Shown in pieces: positions 1-5,455 of a stretch of DNA of 5,741 nucleotides. The stretch's first letter is position 1. The number at the start of each line of letters is the position of its first letter. The translations under genes and the position numbers were made by a program. The notes under the pieces are model-generated. The model had not been told where the DNA came from and did not search any database. It saw nothing but the letters and a program-made list of their open reading frames with translations. The DNA is from Betaproteobacteria bacterium (GTDB lineage: Bacteria; Pseudomonadota; Gammaproteobacteria; Burkholderiales; Burkholderiaceae): NCBI GenBank assembly GCA_013205155.1, contig JABMMT010000166.1, forward strand, positions 1 through 5,741. Direction: 5' to 3'.

Positions 1-72
1 AGCATCGCTGATAGATTGCCTCTTCAGCAAGACTTGATGATCTCTAGCGTAAGCAAAAGGTATGCGCAACAT
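1..72 (-). CDS. gspE: Type II secretion ATPase GspE, N-terminal fragment
   Basis: The first 24 codons of a gene that continues past the left edge. It starts with ATG at 72, 2 nt after the gspD stop codon, and stays open to position 1. The visible peptide begins MLRIPFAYARDHQVLL, which resembles the N-terminus of GspE/PulE ATPases, where a short (L/I)P(Y/F)xxA(R/K)xxxVLL segment is common. GspE is the cytoplasmic hexameric ATPase that powers pseudopilus assembly through GspL and GspF. The catalytic Walker A and B boxes and the zinc-binding CxxC pairs lie outside the window. No Shine-Dalgarno sequence is visible in the 3' end of gspD, so translation is probably coupled to gspD. The identification rests on a short peptide plus the position directly after gspD, where gspE is normally found. 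Confidence 0.82.
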   Translation of the reverse strand, partial: MLRIPFAYARDHQVLLKRQSISDA

Positions 73-74
73 GA

Positions 75-2327
75 TTACTGAGTAGGCACAGTATTCGTTG
101 CAGCACCAGATGGTCCAGGCGCTGGTGGACGAGACATTACTGGATTGGTATTAATGGTATTAGCCGGTAATCTTGGTGGAATGAGTGGTACTTCAGCCTC
201 ACTAATATTTGGCATATTAGTTTCTTTAGGGAGAAGCATTGGCAATTGCTTAAATTGGTCTTCTTTACCCTGCATGACACTTAAGCGATTATTCGTAATT
301 TCATCTGCTTGGTTCCTATCCCGTAAAACATAAGGGCGTATGAAAACCAATAGATTTCTCTTTACTCGGTTCTTATTGTCATAACGAAATAATTGACCAA
401 GCAAGGGGATGCTACTCAAAAATGGAATACCACTAGAGCCATCTGCATATTCATCAGAAATCAATCCACCCAAAACCACCATCTGCCCATCATCCACTAA
501 GACATTCGATTCAATATTGCGTTTATTCAGAACTACGCCAGATGTAGTTTGTGCTGCAACCGAAGATACCTCTTGATAGATCTGCATTTTGACAATGCCG
601 TTATCAGAAATTTGTGGTTTAACCCTTAAAAGAATGCCAACGTCCTGACGAACATAAGTCTGAAATGGTGTCACGGTTGAAGTAGATCCGGTAGTCGAAT
701 AAGAGCCAGTCAAAATTGGCACATTTTGACCCACAATAATGCGCGCTTCTTCGTTGTCTAAAGTAATCAAATTAGGTGTAGACAAAATATTGGTGCCAGA
801 TGCGGTTTGTAAGGCTCTTACTAAGGCTGACATTGCATAGACGCCATTAAAGCGACTAATTAAACCTAAATTCAAACCAGGTGCTGGGGCAACTGGCACA
901 GCACCAGTATTGGCGCCGCTATTTGCAATGGCATTGACGTTTTGATTGAGACCTAAAATATTGCCTCCAGGCCCTTGATTTTGTCCAGGAGTACCAAAAT
1001 TGGTGCTACCAAATCCAACGTTTTGATTACCCGATCCCAATAAGAAATTCCATTGGATTCCTAGCTCTGCAGCAGTTTCATTACTAACCTCCACAATCAG
1101 CGATTCAATATAGACCTGATTGCGTCGCAGATCTAACTGATCAATCACTTGTCTGAGACTGCGATACAAAGGCTCGCTACCGGTAATCAAAATAGAATTC
1201 GTTGCCGGTTCAGCCTGAATAAAGCCGCCAATATTAGGATTGCTAGAGCTGGTTAAAGCAGAGGTAGCCAAGTTAGAGCCTGCCCCTGGCTGTGCTGCAG
1301 CCTGAGGGCTTGCACCAGGATTTTGCTGGGGGTTGCTCGCTAACGCAGGAGGGGTATTGCTTGAGCTGGCCACTTGGGCAGATAAAGCAGCATCCGCAGC
1401 AACCAGAGCTCGTAAGGTAACAGCTAATTTGCTGGCTTCGGCATTCTTTAAGGGCACCACCCAAATATTTCCGTTTTTGTTACCTGGCTCATCTAATCTA
1501 GCTACCAAAATACGAACTTGCCTCACGCGCTCAGCACTTGAGCTACGAATCAAAATAGAATTCGTACGTGGCTCAGACAGAATCATTGTCTTTAATGCAG
1601 GATCTGCAGCACCAGCTACTCCAGTATCTAAAACTTTATTGAGAATCGCTGCAATATCACTTGAAAATGCATATTGCAGTTTGATTGTTTGCACTTCCGT
1701 TGAGGTTGGTGCATCAATTGATTCAATTAAAGTAGCAATTCTTTGAATATTGCTAGCATAATCCGTCACAATAATCGTGTTATTACCAGGATAGGCATTA
1801 ATCGTATTGTTTGGTGATACCAATGGACGTAAGACTGGCAATAAATTATTTGCTGACTCATAGTTCAGCTTAAATATGCGGGTGATAATTTGATCGCCCT
1901 CTTGCTTGCCTTTTCCAGTCACAACGGAAGTACTTACCAGCTTGGCATCAGCTTGGGTAACGACCCGATATATGCCATTGGTTTCTACTAAAGCAAAGCC
2001 AACTGTGCGTAAGGCAGTTGATAAAGAATCCAGCGCCTTTGTCTTAGTTACCGGCTTATTGGTAATCAGGGTAATGGTGCCCTTGACCTGTGGGTCAACC
2101 AAAATAGTTTGTCCGGTTGCCTTGGCAATAACACTAGCGACTGATTCAATATCAGCATTGTTAAAAGATAGTGAGACAGTAGCTTGCTCAACTGCAACAC
2201 CAGAATTGGAGTTAGTCAGATTTTGCGCCATCACTCCTGGTAAGAGGATGAATTGATTACATAGGCAGCACAGCAGAAATTGCAAAAGATAATGTTTCTT
2301 CATAGGTGCTTTTATAGAATTAGGCAT
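75..2327 (-). CDS. gspD: Type II secretion outer-membrane secretin GspD
   Basis: A 750-residue secretin that forms the multimeric outer-membrane channel for folded exoproteins. Residues 9-34 look like a Sec signal peptide (MKK start, hydrophobic core with three Cys, probable cleavage after VMA at 34). The N0 domain spans about 50-125, followed by the repeated KH-like domains N1 (about 146-206), N2 (211-280) and N3 (288-400). N3 carries an Ala/Ser/Pro/Gln-rich insertion at about 318-364. The secretin core runs from about 402 to 668, with the gate motif VPILTGS at 536-542 and the signature GIPFLSSIPLLGQLF at 633-647. A Pro/Asn-rich tail of about 80 residues follows. The length matches Burkholderiales GspD. 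The start is ATG 2327, 18 nt after the gspN stop, with a weak GAGA upstream. Met9 (ATG 2303) is an alternative that trims only the start of the signal peptide. The N0 domain is the known contact for the HR domain of GspC, which is encoded divergently nearby. Confidence 0.97.
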   Translation of the reverse strand: MPNSIKAPMKKHYLLQFLLCCLCNQFILLPGVMAQNLTNSNSGVAVEQATVSLSFNNADIESVASVIAKATGQTILVDPQVKGTITLITNKPVTKTKALDSLSTALRTVGFALVETNGIYRVVTQADAKLVSTSVVTGKGKQEGDQIITRIFKLNYESANNLLPVLRPLVSPNNTINAYPGNNTIIVTDYASNIQRIATLIESIDAPTSTEVQTIKLQYAFSSDIAAILNKVLDTGVAGAADPALKTMILSEPRTNSILIRSSSAERVRQVRILVARLDEPGNKNGNIWVVPLKNAEASKLAVTLRALVAADAALSAQVASSSNTPPALASNPQQNPGASPQAAAQPGAGSNLATSALTSSSNPNIGGFIQAEPATNSILITGSEPLYRSLRQVIDQLDLRRNQVYIESLIVEVSNETAAELGIQWNFLLGSGNQNVGFGSTNFGTPGQNQGPGGNILGLNQNVNAIANSGANTGAVPVAPAPGLNLGLISRFNGVYAMSALVRALQTASGTNILSTPNLITLDNEEARIIVGQNVPILTGSYSTTGSTSTVTPFQTYVRQDVGILLRVKPQISDNGIVKMQIYQEVSSVAAQTTSGVVLNKRNIESNVLVDDGQMVVLGGLISDEYADGSSGIPFLSSIPLLGQLFRYDNKNRVKRNLLVFIRPYVLRDRNQADEITNNRLSVMQGKEDQFKQLPMLLPKETNMPNISEAEVPLIPPRLPANTINTNPVMSRPPAPGPSGAATNTVPTQ
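1185..1202 (-). repeat. 18-nt direct repeat, copy in the N3 domain of gspD
   Basis: The 18 bases AATCAAAATAGAATTCGT (plus strand) recur exactly at 1548-1565, 363 nt (121 codons) away and in the same reading frame. On the coding strand both encode TNSILI, here at residues 376-381 of GspD in the N3 domain. The amino-acid match reflects the homology of the repeated secretin N domains. The identical codon choice is the notable part. Confidence 0.75.
1548..1565 (-). repeat. 18-nt direct repeat, copy in the N2 domain of gspD
   Basis: Second exact copy of the element at 1185-1202. It encodes TNSILI at residues 255-260 of GspD in the N2 domain. The flanking codons differ, so identity is confined to the conserved strand of the KH-like fold. 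Confidence 0.75.
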
Positions 2328-2345
2328 GCTGTCTCATTTCATCCA

Positions 2346-3134
2346 CTAATATTGCATGCGATAAGTATCGCCATCTTTTCTTCCCAGCAAGGATAGTAAA
2401 CCTATCAAAGATTCTTCCACCTCAGGTGCAGCCCAAGCCCCGCCCGCAAAATGTAAGCCTGGCTTAGTATCTGAATCCGCCGTCCCTTTACCCTTTAGTA
2501 ATAGAGGGCCTGCTACAGTAGCCAGCTCAAAGGAAGTTCCAGTCCGGGCAATATTAGCCTTAATCTCGTAACTCCCCAGTGGCTTCACAGCACTAATAGG
2601 GCTAGATAAATTGGCAATATTAATTCTGACAGACCCTGATGTATCTGCGCCTTTTTTAAGCTCGCTCCAATATGCTGATAATTGGCCACGTGGACGAAGA
2701 GTGCTCCAAGGATTGCCAAAGGCTTCAAGAATGGATGCTGGTAAAACGATTTCTCCACTTCCTACTTTAATCTGGTTTGGATAAGCATAAATCTTCAGGG
2801 GTTTATCTAGCCCAACAAATTGAATATCCACTTGACACTGACCCTGCATCAAACTGCATTGGGATTTCCAAGAAAATCTCTCCGTAATCGCTAAAGGCTC
2901 ACGGCATCCACCGCCCGCTAAGTTTGGCTCAGAGAATCCCAGTGCAGCACTCCCATCCCAAATGCTACCGATAGTATGATGCATAGTTACGCGACAGGCA
3001 GATTGTTTTGCCAATAAGCCACTCATAATGCTGGCAGGCATTTGCTGAATAACTATAGCGAGCACAACAGCAAATACTACAAACCAAAATATTTTGTGCG
3101 ATTTTTCAGAGGGTGAGCTGAGAGTGATCTTCAT
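2346..3134 (-). CDS. gspN: Type II secretion system protein GspN
   Basis: A 262-residue GspN-family protein, an accessory T2SS component whose exact role is poorly defined. One membrane helix at about 15-31 follows a short cytoplasmic end, so the rest should be periplasmic. Family-like motifs in order are GSIWDGSA (56-63), FGNPWSTLRPRGQL (139-152), LGSYE (186-190), AGPLLLKGKG (208-217) and LHFAGGAWAAPE (227-238), then an LLSLLGRKDGD end. Four cysteines (47, 77, 93, 100) lie in the predicted periplasmic part and could form disulfides. The start is ATG 3134, which overlaps the gspM stop as ATGA (3131-3134), and there is no strong ribosome binding site. Translation is therefore probably coupled to gspM. 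gspD follows after 18 nt. GspN is absent from many T2SS loci but frequent in Burkholderiales, which fits the rest of the window. Confidence 0.9.
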   Translation of the reverse strand: MKITLSSPSEKSHKIFWFVVFAVVLAIVIQQMPASIMSGLLAKQSACRVTMHHTIGSIWDGSAALGFSEPNLAGGGCREPLAITERFSWKSQCSLMQGQCQVDIQFVGLDKPLKIYAYPNQIKVGSGEIVLPASILEAFGNPWSTLRPRGQLSAYWSELKKGADTSGSVRINIANLSSPISAVKPLGSYEIKANIARTGTSFELATVAGPLLLKGKGTADSDTKPGLHFAGGAWAAPEVEESLIGLLSLLGRKDGDTYRMQY

Positions 3135-3748
3135 TTTTTAACGCTGCTCTCGATGGCGGAGAGATTTAATGTGGCATTGGGATTACTAGATTGCCTTAAT
3201 GTTGCACTAATATTAACTACTGCCATTGCAGGCGTAGAGCTCACCTGAACTCGCTCGGGGTATAAATGCCAGGTAGACCGCAACTCTTCCAATACATCAA
3301 CGACACTTGAAAATAATACGTCGTTTGCTTGAATCTCGATACGTGGTGGATTTTCAAGACTCAACCTTAAGACATTTGGCTTAATACGTTTTGACTGCAA
3401 GATAGTTCGTATCTTTTGCAATTCAGCATCATCTAAAGGTTCAATTGTGTTTTGTTGTACCTGATTTGTTTTAGATAACTTGATGAGGTTTTCTAGTTGG
3501 GCCCATTGCGCAGGGCGCAATGATGTCCGACCCTCTAAATCTCGCATATAAGGTAAAACCCAAAAATCTAAACATAGCCAAACTAGAGCGAAGGTAAAAA
3601 ATACTCCTATTACAGGATGTAGTCTATTTGCAAGTTTGGGGCTCTTAAAGTCTCCCAAGACCTTTCTTAGCCAATTGCGCAAAGCAGGCAAAGAGACATG
3701 GCCCCAGCGGGTAGCAACTTTCACTAAATTTTGGGAGGTTAGCTTCAC
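3131..3748 (-). CDS. gspM: Type II secretion inner-membrane platform protein GspM
   Basis: About 205 residues from the GTG at 3748. It has a basic cytoplasmic N-terminus, one membrane helix at about 45-67 followed by a PYMRDLEGR-type junction, a charged and possibly coiled stretch at about 68-120, and a C-terminal alpha/beta segment (about 121-185) compatible with the ferredoxin-like fold of GspM/PilO proteins, including FSSVVDVLEEL and LYPERVQV. GspM normally pairs with GspL in the assembly platform that anchors GspE. Start choice is open, because no in-frame ATG occurs before the membrane helix. GTG 3748 has an AGGA at 3759-3762 with a 10-nt spacer. TTG 3775 is the first codon after an in-frame TGA and lies inside a 7-bp inverted repeat, so it looks worse. 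GspM sequences diverge strongly, so the family call leans on topology, size and the adjoining gspN. It heads the minus-strand operon. Confidence 0.85.
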   Translation of the reverse strand: MKLTSQNLVKVATRWGHVSLPALRNWLRKVLGDFKSPKLANRLHPVIGVFFTFALVWLCLDFWVLPYMRDLEGRTSLRPAQWAQLENLIKLSKTNQVQQNTIEPLDDAELQKIRTILQSKRIKPNVLRLSLENPPRIEIQANDVLFSSVVDVLEELRSTWHLYPERVQVSSTPAMAVVNISATLRQSSNPNATLNLSAIESSVKK

Positions 3749-3765
3749 AAAAATCTGGTCCTGAG

Positions 3766-3783
3766 GTCGATGCAATCATCGAC
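3766..3783. promoter_or_regulatory. Perfect 7-bp inverted repeat at the 5' end of gspM
   Basis: GTCGATG-CAAT-CATCGAC is a perfect 7-bp stem with a 4-nt loop. It lies just upstream of the AGGA and GTG start proposed for gspM and covers the alternative TTG start. It could be a repressor or activator half-site pair, or a small hairpin in the gspM leader RNA. No regulator is identified, so the function is inferred only from position and symmetry. Confidence 0.4.
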
Positions 3784-3806
3784 ACTTTTCTAAAAATGAG
3801 ATTCTG

Positions 3807-3818
3807 TATAGTACTATA
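3807..3818. promoter_or_regulatory. Palindromic candidate -10 shared by divergent gspM and gspC promoters
   Basis: TATAGTACTATA is a perfect 12-bp palindrome between the divergent operons. Because of its symmetry, each strand reads TATAGT, a five-of-six match to the sigma-70 -10 hexamer, and also TACTAT. It could therefore serve as the -10 of back-to-back promoters for gspMNDE (minus) and gspCGHI (plus). No good -35 lies at normal spacing on either strand. TCGACA at 3779-3784 is the closest on the plus strand but is 22 nt away. Weak or activator-dependent promoters are possible. The assignment is a prediction. Confidence 0.4.
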
Positions 3819-3828
3819 GAAGGCCTTC
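3819..3828. promoter_or_regulatory. 10-bp palindrome abutting the divergent -10
   Basis: GAAGGCCTTC is a perfect palindrome that starts at the base after the 12-bp palindrome at 3807-3818. If transcription of the gspC operon starts about 7 nt after the -10, this element would cover the start site, a common operator position. A chance palindrome of this length is also possible. Confidence 0.3.
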
Positions 3829-3843
3829 GCCGATACCGATGGT

Positions 3844-3871
3844 GAGGTAAAAAATGTGGTTTGCGCTATAG
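3844..3871 (+). promoter_or_regulatory. Strong ribosome binding site with five-codon ORF upstream of gspC
   Basis: GAGGT at 3844-3848 is the best Shine-Dalgarno sequence seen in the window. It sits 5 nt before an ATG at 3854 that opens only five codons (MWFAL) before TAG at 3869-3871. A second tiny ORF (MAGL, 3874-3888) ends 2 nt before the gspC ATG at 3891. Either this is a leader peptide or re-initiation arrangement, or the ATG at 3854 is the ancestral gspC start. Removing one T from 3860-3862 would join it in frame to gspC. Confidence 0.4.
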
Positions 3872-3890
3872 AAATGGCGGGTTTATAAAA

Positions 3891-4514
3891 ATGCCACTTG
3901 CTATCTTGGGAAAGGAAAAAATTTTGAAACGATTACAGGCGCTTATTCTGAGTAAGTTAAGCGACACGAAAACTCAATTTGATTGGCGTCTGCGCCAATC
4001 AAAAGGCGTACTGGAAAAAAATGTAATCGTGCTTGCTGGTGTAACACCAATTCGGGTAAGTCAAGCGCTTAGCTATTTTTTTATATGCCTTACTTTGGCA
4101 TCTACTGCATATTGGTTAATGCATATCTTACAAATTCCTAGTCCGGCAGATAGCCTACTAAAAAATTTCAAAGGTACTGCTCTGTATACCAACCAAAATA
4201 TTAATACAAGCTATCCCCTTTTTGGTAGTAAACCTATTGCTACAGACAATATCATTTTGCGCGGAGTAGTCGTTACTGAAAAAAATAAGGGTGGCGTTTA
4301 CCAAGGCTTCGCCCTATTTGATATCGATGGTAAACCAACTGGCGCAATCGCTGTTGGGGAAATGATGGGTAGAGGACTAGCATTACAAGCAATAGATCCT
4401 GAAACAGCAACCTTGCTATATCAAGGTAAAGAGATGAGCTTTTCTATTCAAAAGAGTAAAAAAGAAAAGATTCCTTCAAGTAGAGATTCAGAAATGAATA
4501 AATCTAGAAATTAG
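3891..4514 (+). CDS. gspC: Type II secretion inner-membrane protein GspC
   Basis: About 207 residues from ATG 3891. A basic, hydrophilic cytoplasmic segment of about 55 residues precedes one membrane helix (about 56-80, containing SYFFICLTLASTAYWLM). A linker and then the periplasmic HR domain follow (about 107-186), with YPLFGSKP at its start and later NIILRGVVV, GFALFDIDGKP and GEMMGRGLALQ. The protein ends in a Lys/Ser-rich tail of about 20 residues. The C-terminal PDZ domain of Vibrio- and Klebsiella-type GspC is absent. The HR domain is known to bind the N0 domain of GspD, coupling the inner-membrane platform to the secretin. ATG 3891 has GGCGGG 9 nt upstream. TTG 3861 would add 10 residues, and TTG 3924 (AAAGGA upstream) would remove 11. 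It is the first gene of the plus-strand block, and gspG starts 22 nt after its stop. Confidence 0.9.
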   Translation: MPLAILGKEKILKRLQALILSKLSDTKTQFDWRLRQSKGVLEKNVIVLAGVTPIRVSQALSYFFICLTLASTAYWLMHILQIPSPADSLLKNFKGTALYTNQNINTSYPLFGSKPIATDNIILRGVVVTEKNKGGVYQGFALFDIDGKPTGAIAVGEMMGRGLALQAIDPETATLLYQGKEMSFSIQKSKKEKIPSSRDSEMNKSRN

Positions 4515-4536
4515 AATTGACTAAAATAAATAGCCG

Positions 4537-4974
4537 ATGATCAATATGCAATTAAATATTCGAAATAAAGAAGCGGGCTTTACCCTGATTGAAATCATGG
4601 TGGTCATTGCCATCATCGGCATCTTAGCCACCTTGATCGTTCCTCGCATCATGGGGCGTCCTGATGAGGCTCGCGCTACCGCTGCAAAACACGACATCGG
4701 CACCATCAATCAAGCCCTTAAATTGTATCGTTTAGATATCGGTCGCTACCCCAGCACCGAGCAAGGTCTAAATGCACTGGTTACCAGGCCCAGCGCAGAA
4801 CCAGTTCCACAGAACTGGAAAACTGGTGGTTATCTAGACTCATTGCCGAATGATCCATGGGGACATCCCTATCAGTATGCCAATCCCGGAACTAAAAGTG
4901 AGATTGATATCTATAGCTATGGGGCAGATAAAAAACCAGGCGGCACTGGTGCAGATGCAGATATTGGTATTTAA
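4537..4974 (+). CDS. gspG: Major pseudopilin GspG
   Basis: A 145-residue prepilin that, once processed, is the main subunit of the periplasmic pseudopilus. The leader ends at Gly14, and prepilin peptidase should cut before Phe15 in EAG|FTLIEIMVV. Glu19 is the conserved +5 residue. The hydrophobic alpha-1 helix runs to about 35. The GspG hallmarks RYPSTEQGL (70-78), NDPWGHPYQYANPG (105-118) and the acidic C-terminal loop IYSYGADKKPGG..ADADIG are present. In this family that loop binds calcium. The protein stops one residue after DADIG, where many homologues continue with NW and a few more residues. The start is ATG 4537, with Met4 (4546) as an alternative, and neither has a clear Shine-Dalgarno sequence. 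The 3' end overlaps gspH by 20 nt in another frame. Confidence 0.97.
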   Translation: MINMQLNIRNKEAGFTLIEIMVVIAIIGILATLIVPRIMGRPDEARATAAKHDIGTINQALKLYRLDIGRYPSTEQGLNALVTRPSAEPVPQNWKTGGYLDSLPNDPWGHPYQYANPGTKSEIDIYSYGADKKPGGTGADADIGI

Positions 4975-5455
4975 AGAAGGGAAAGCTCATTCTCTATCAG
5001 CCCCCTCTGCAGAAGGTGGCTTTTCTTTAATTGAGATGTTGCTAGTATTAACAGTTGTAGCCATCTTATTGACTGTTGCTGTATTGGCTATTCCAAATCA
5101 TGATGAGCGCAATTGGCGAAATAATTTAGATCAATTAGTCGCATCACTCAATGCTGCTCAGGATGAAAGCCAAACCACAGGCATTCCAATGCGAGTGGAT
5201 ATTAATGAATCAGGATGGCGCTTTAGCAAGTCCGATCCTATGGCTCAAGCTAAAGACTCTAATCAGCCCCCCACTTTTATTCCTGATGCCTATAAAGCCC
5301 AAGTCTGGTCAAAAGCAGTCATTATTGAACCATTGCAACTTAATTTGGGCGCCGAATATGTCGCCGAAGTATTACGTACCCCCATACAGCAAGAAAAACG
5401 CTCAGCAACCTTAATACGCTCTAGCGATGGCCACTTCAACTGGTCTTCCCCATGA
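4955..5455 (+). CDS. gspH: Minor pseudopilin GspH
   Basis: 166 residues with a prepilin leader of 22 residues, a cleavage site EGG|FSLIEMLLVL, and Glu27 at the conserved +5 position. The hydrophobic helix extends to about residue 47, followed by a variable globular domain with NLDQLVASLNAAQDES, the helix region typical of GspH, and a C-terminal GHFNWSSP. GspH is a minor pseudopilin associated with the pseudopilus tip and its GspI-GspJ-GspK complex. ATG 4955 was chosen because it gives a leader of plausible length and has a weak AGGCGG 11 nt upstream. The same frame is open upstream to an ATG at 4850, but that would add 35 residues lying inside gspG. The start overlaps the gspG end by 20 nt, and the stop overlaps the gspI start as ATGA. 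Confidence 0.9.
   Translation: MQILVFKEGKAHSLSAPSAEGGFSLIEMLLVLTVVAILLTVAVLAIPNHDERNWRNNLDQLVASLNAAQDESQTTGIPMRVDINESGWRFSKSDPMAQAKDSNQPPTFIPDAYKAQVWSKAVIIEPLQLNLGAEYVAEVLRTPIQQEKRSATLIRSSDGHFNWSSP

Noticed and set aside
1333..1746. A 137-codon open frame on the plus strand, opposite gspD
   Set aside because: It lies wholly antisense to the N1-N3 region of gspD, has no recognisable domain and no ribosome binding site, and is explained by the codon pattern of the opposite strand. The shorter plus-strand frames at 145-333 and 1906-2256 were dismissed for the same reason.
3648..3779. A 44-codon ORF starting at ATG 3779 on the minus strand
   Set aside because: It is out of frame with gspM, has no family resemblance or hydrophobic segment of note, and overlaps the coding start of gspM.
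3779..3784. TCGACA as a -35 element for the gspC promoter
   Set aside because: It matches the consensus at five of six positions but is 22 nt from TATAGT at 3807-3812, beyond usable spacing, and no acceptable -10 lies 16-18 nt downstream.
4440..4514. Possible frameshift in the A-rich 3' end of gspC
   Set aside because: Runs of A at about 4457-4467 could slip, but the HR domain is already complete upstream and the Lys/Ser-rich tail reads as an ordinary disordered end, so nothing demands a shift.
4850..4954. An upstream extension of gspH starting at ATG 4850
   Set aside because: It would put 35 extra residues before an already long prepilin leader, entirely within gspG, and the added peptide has no leader character. 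ATG 4955 is preferred.
5151..5414. An 87-codon alternative frame inside gspH
   Set aside because: It has no pseudopilin or other motif and overlaps a well-supported GspH globular domain in another frame.
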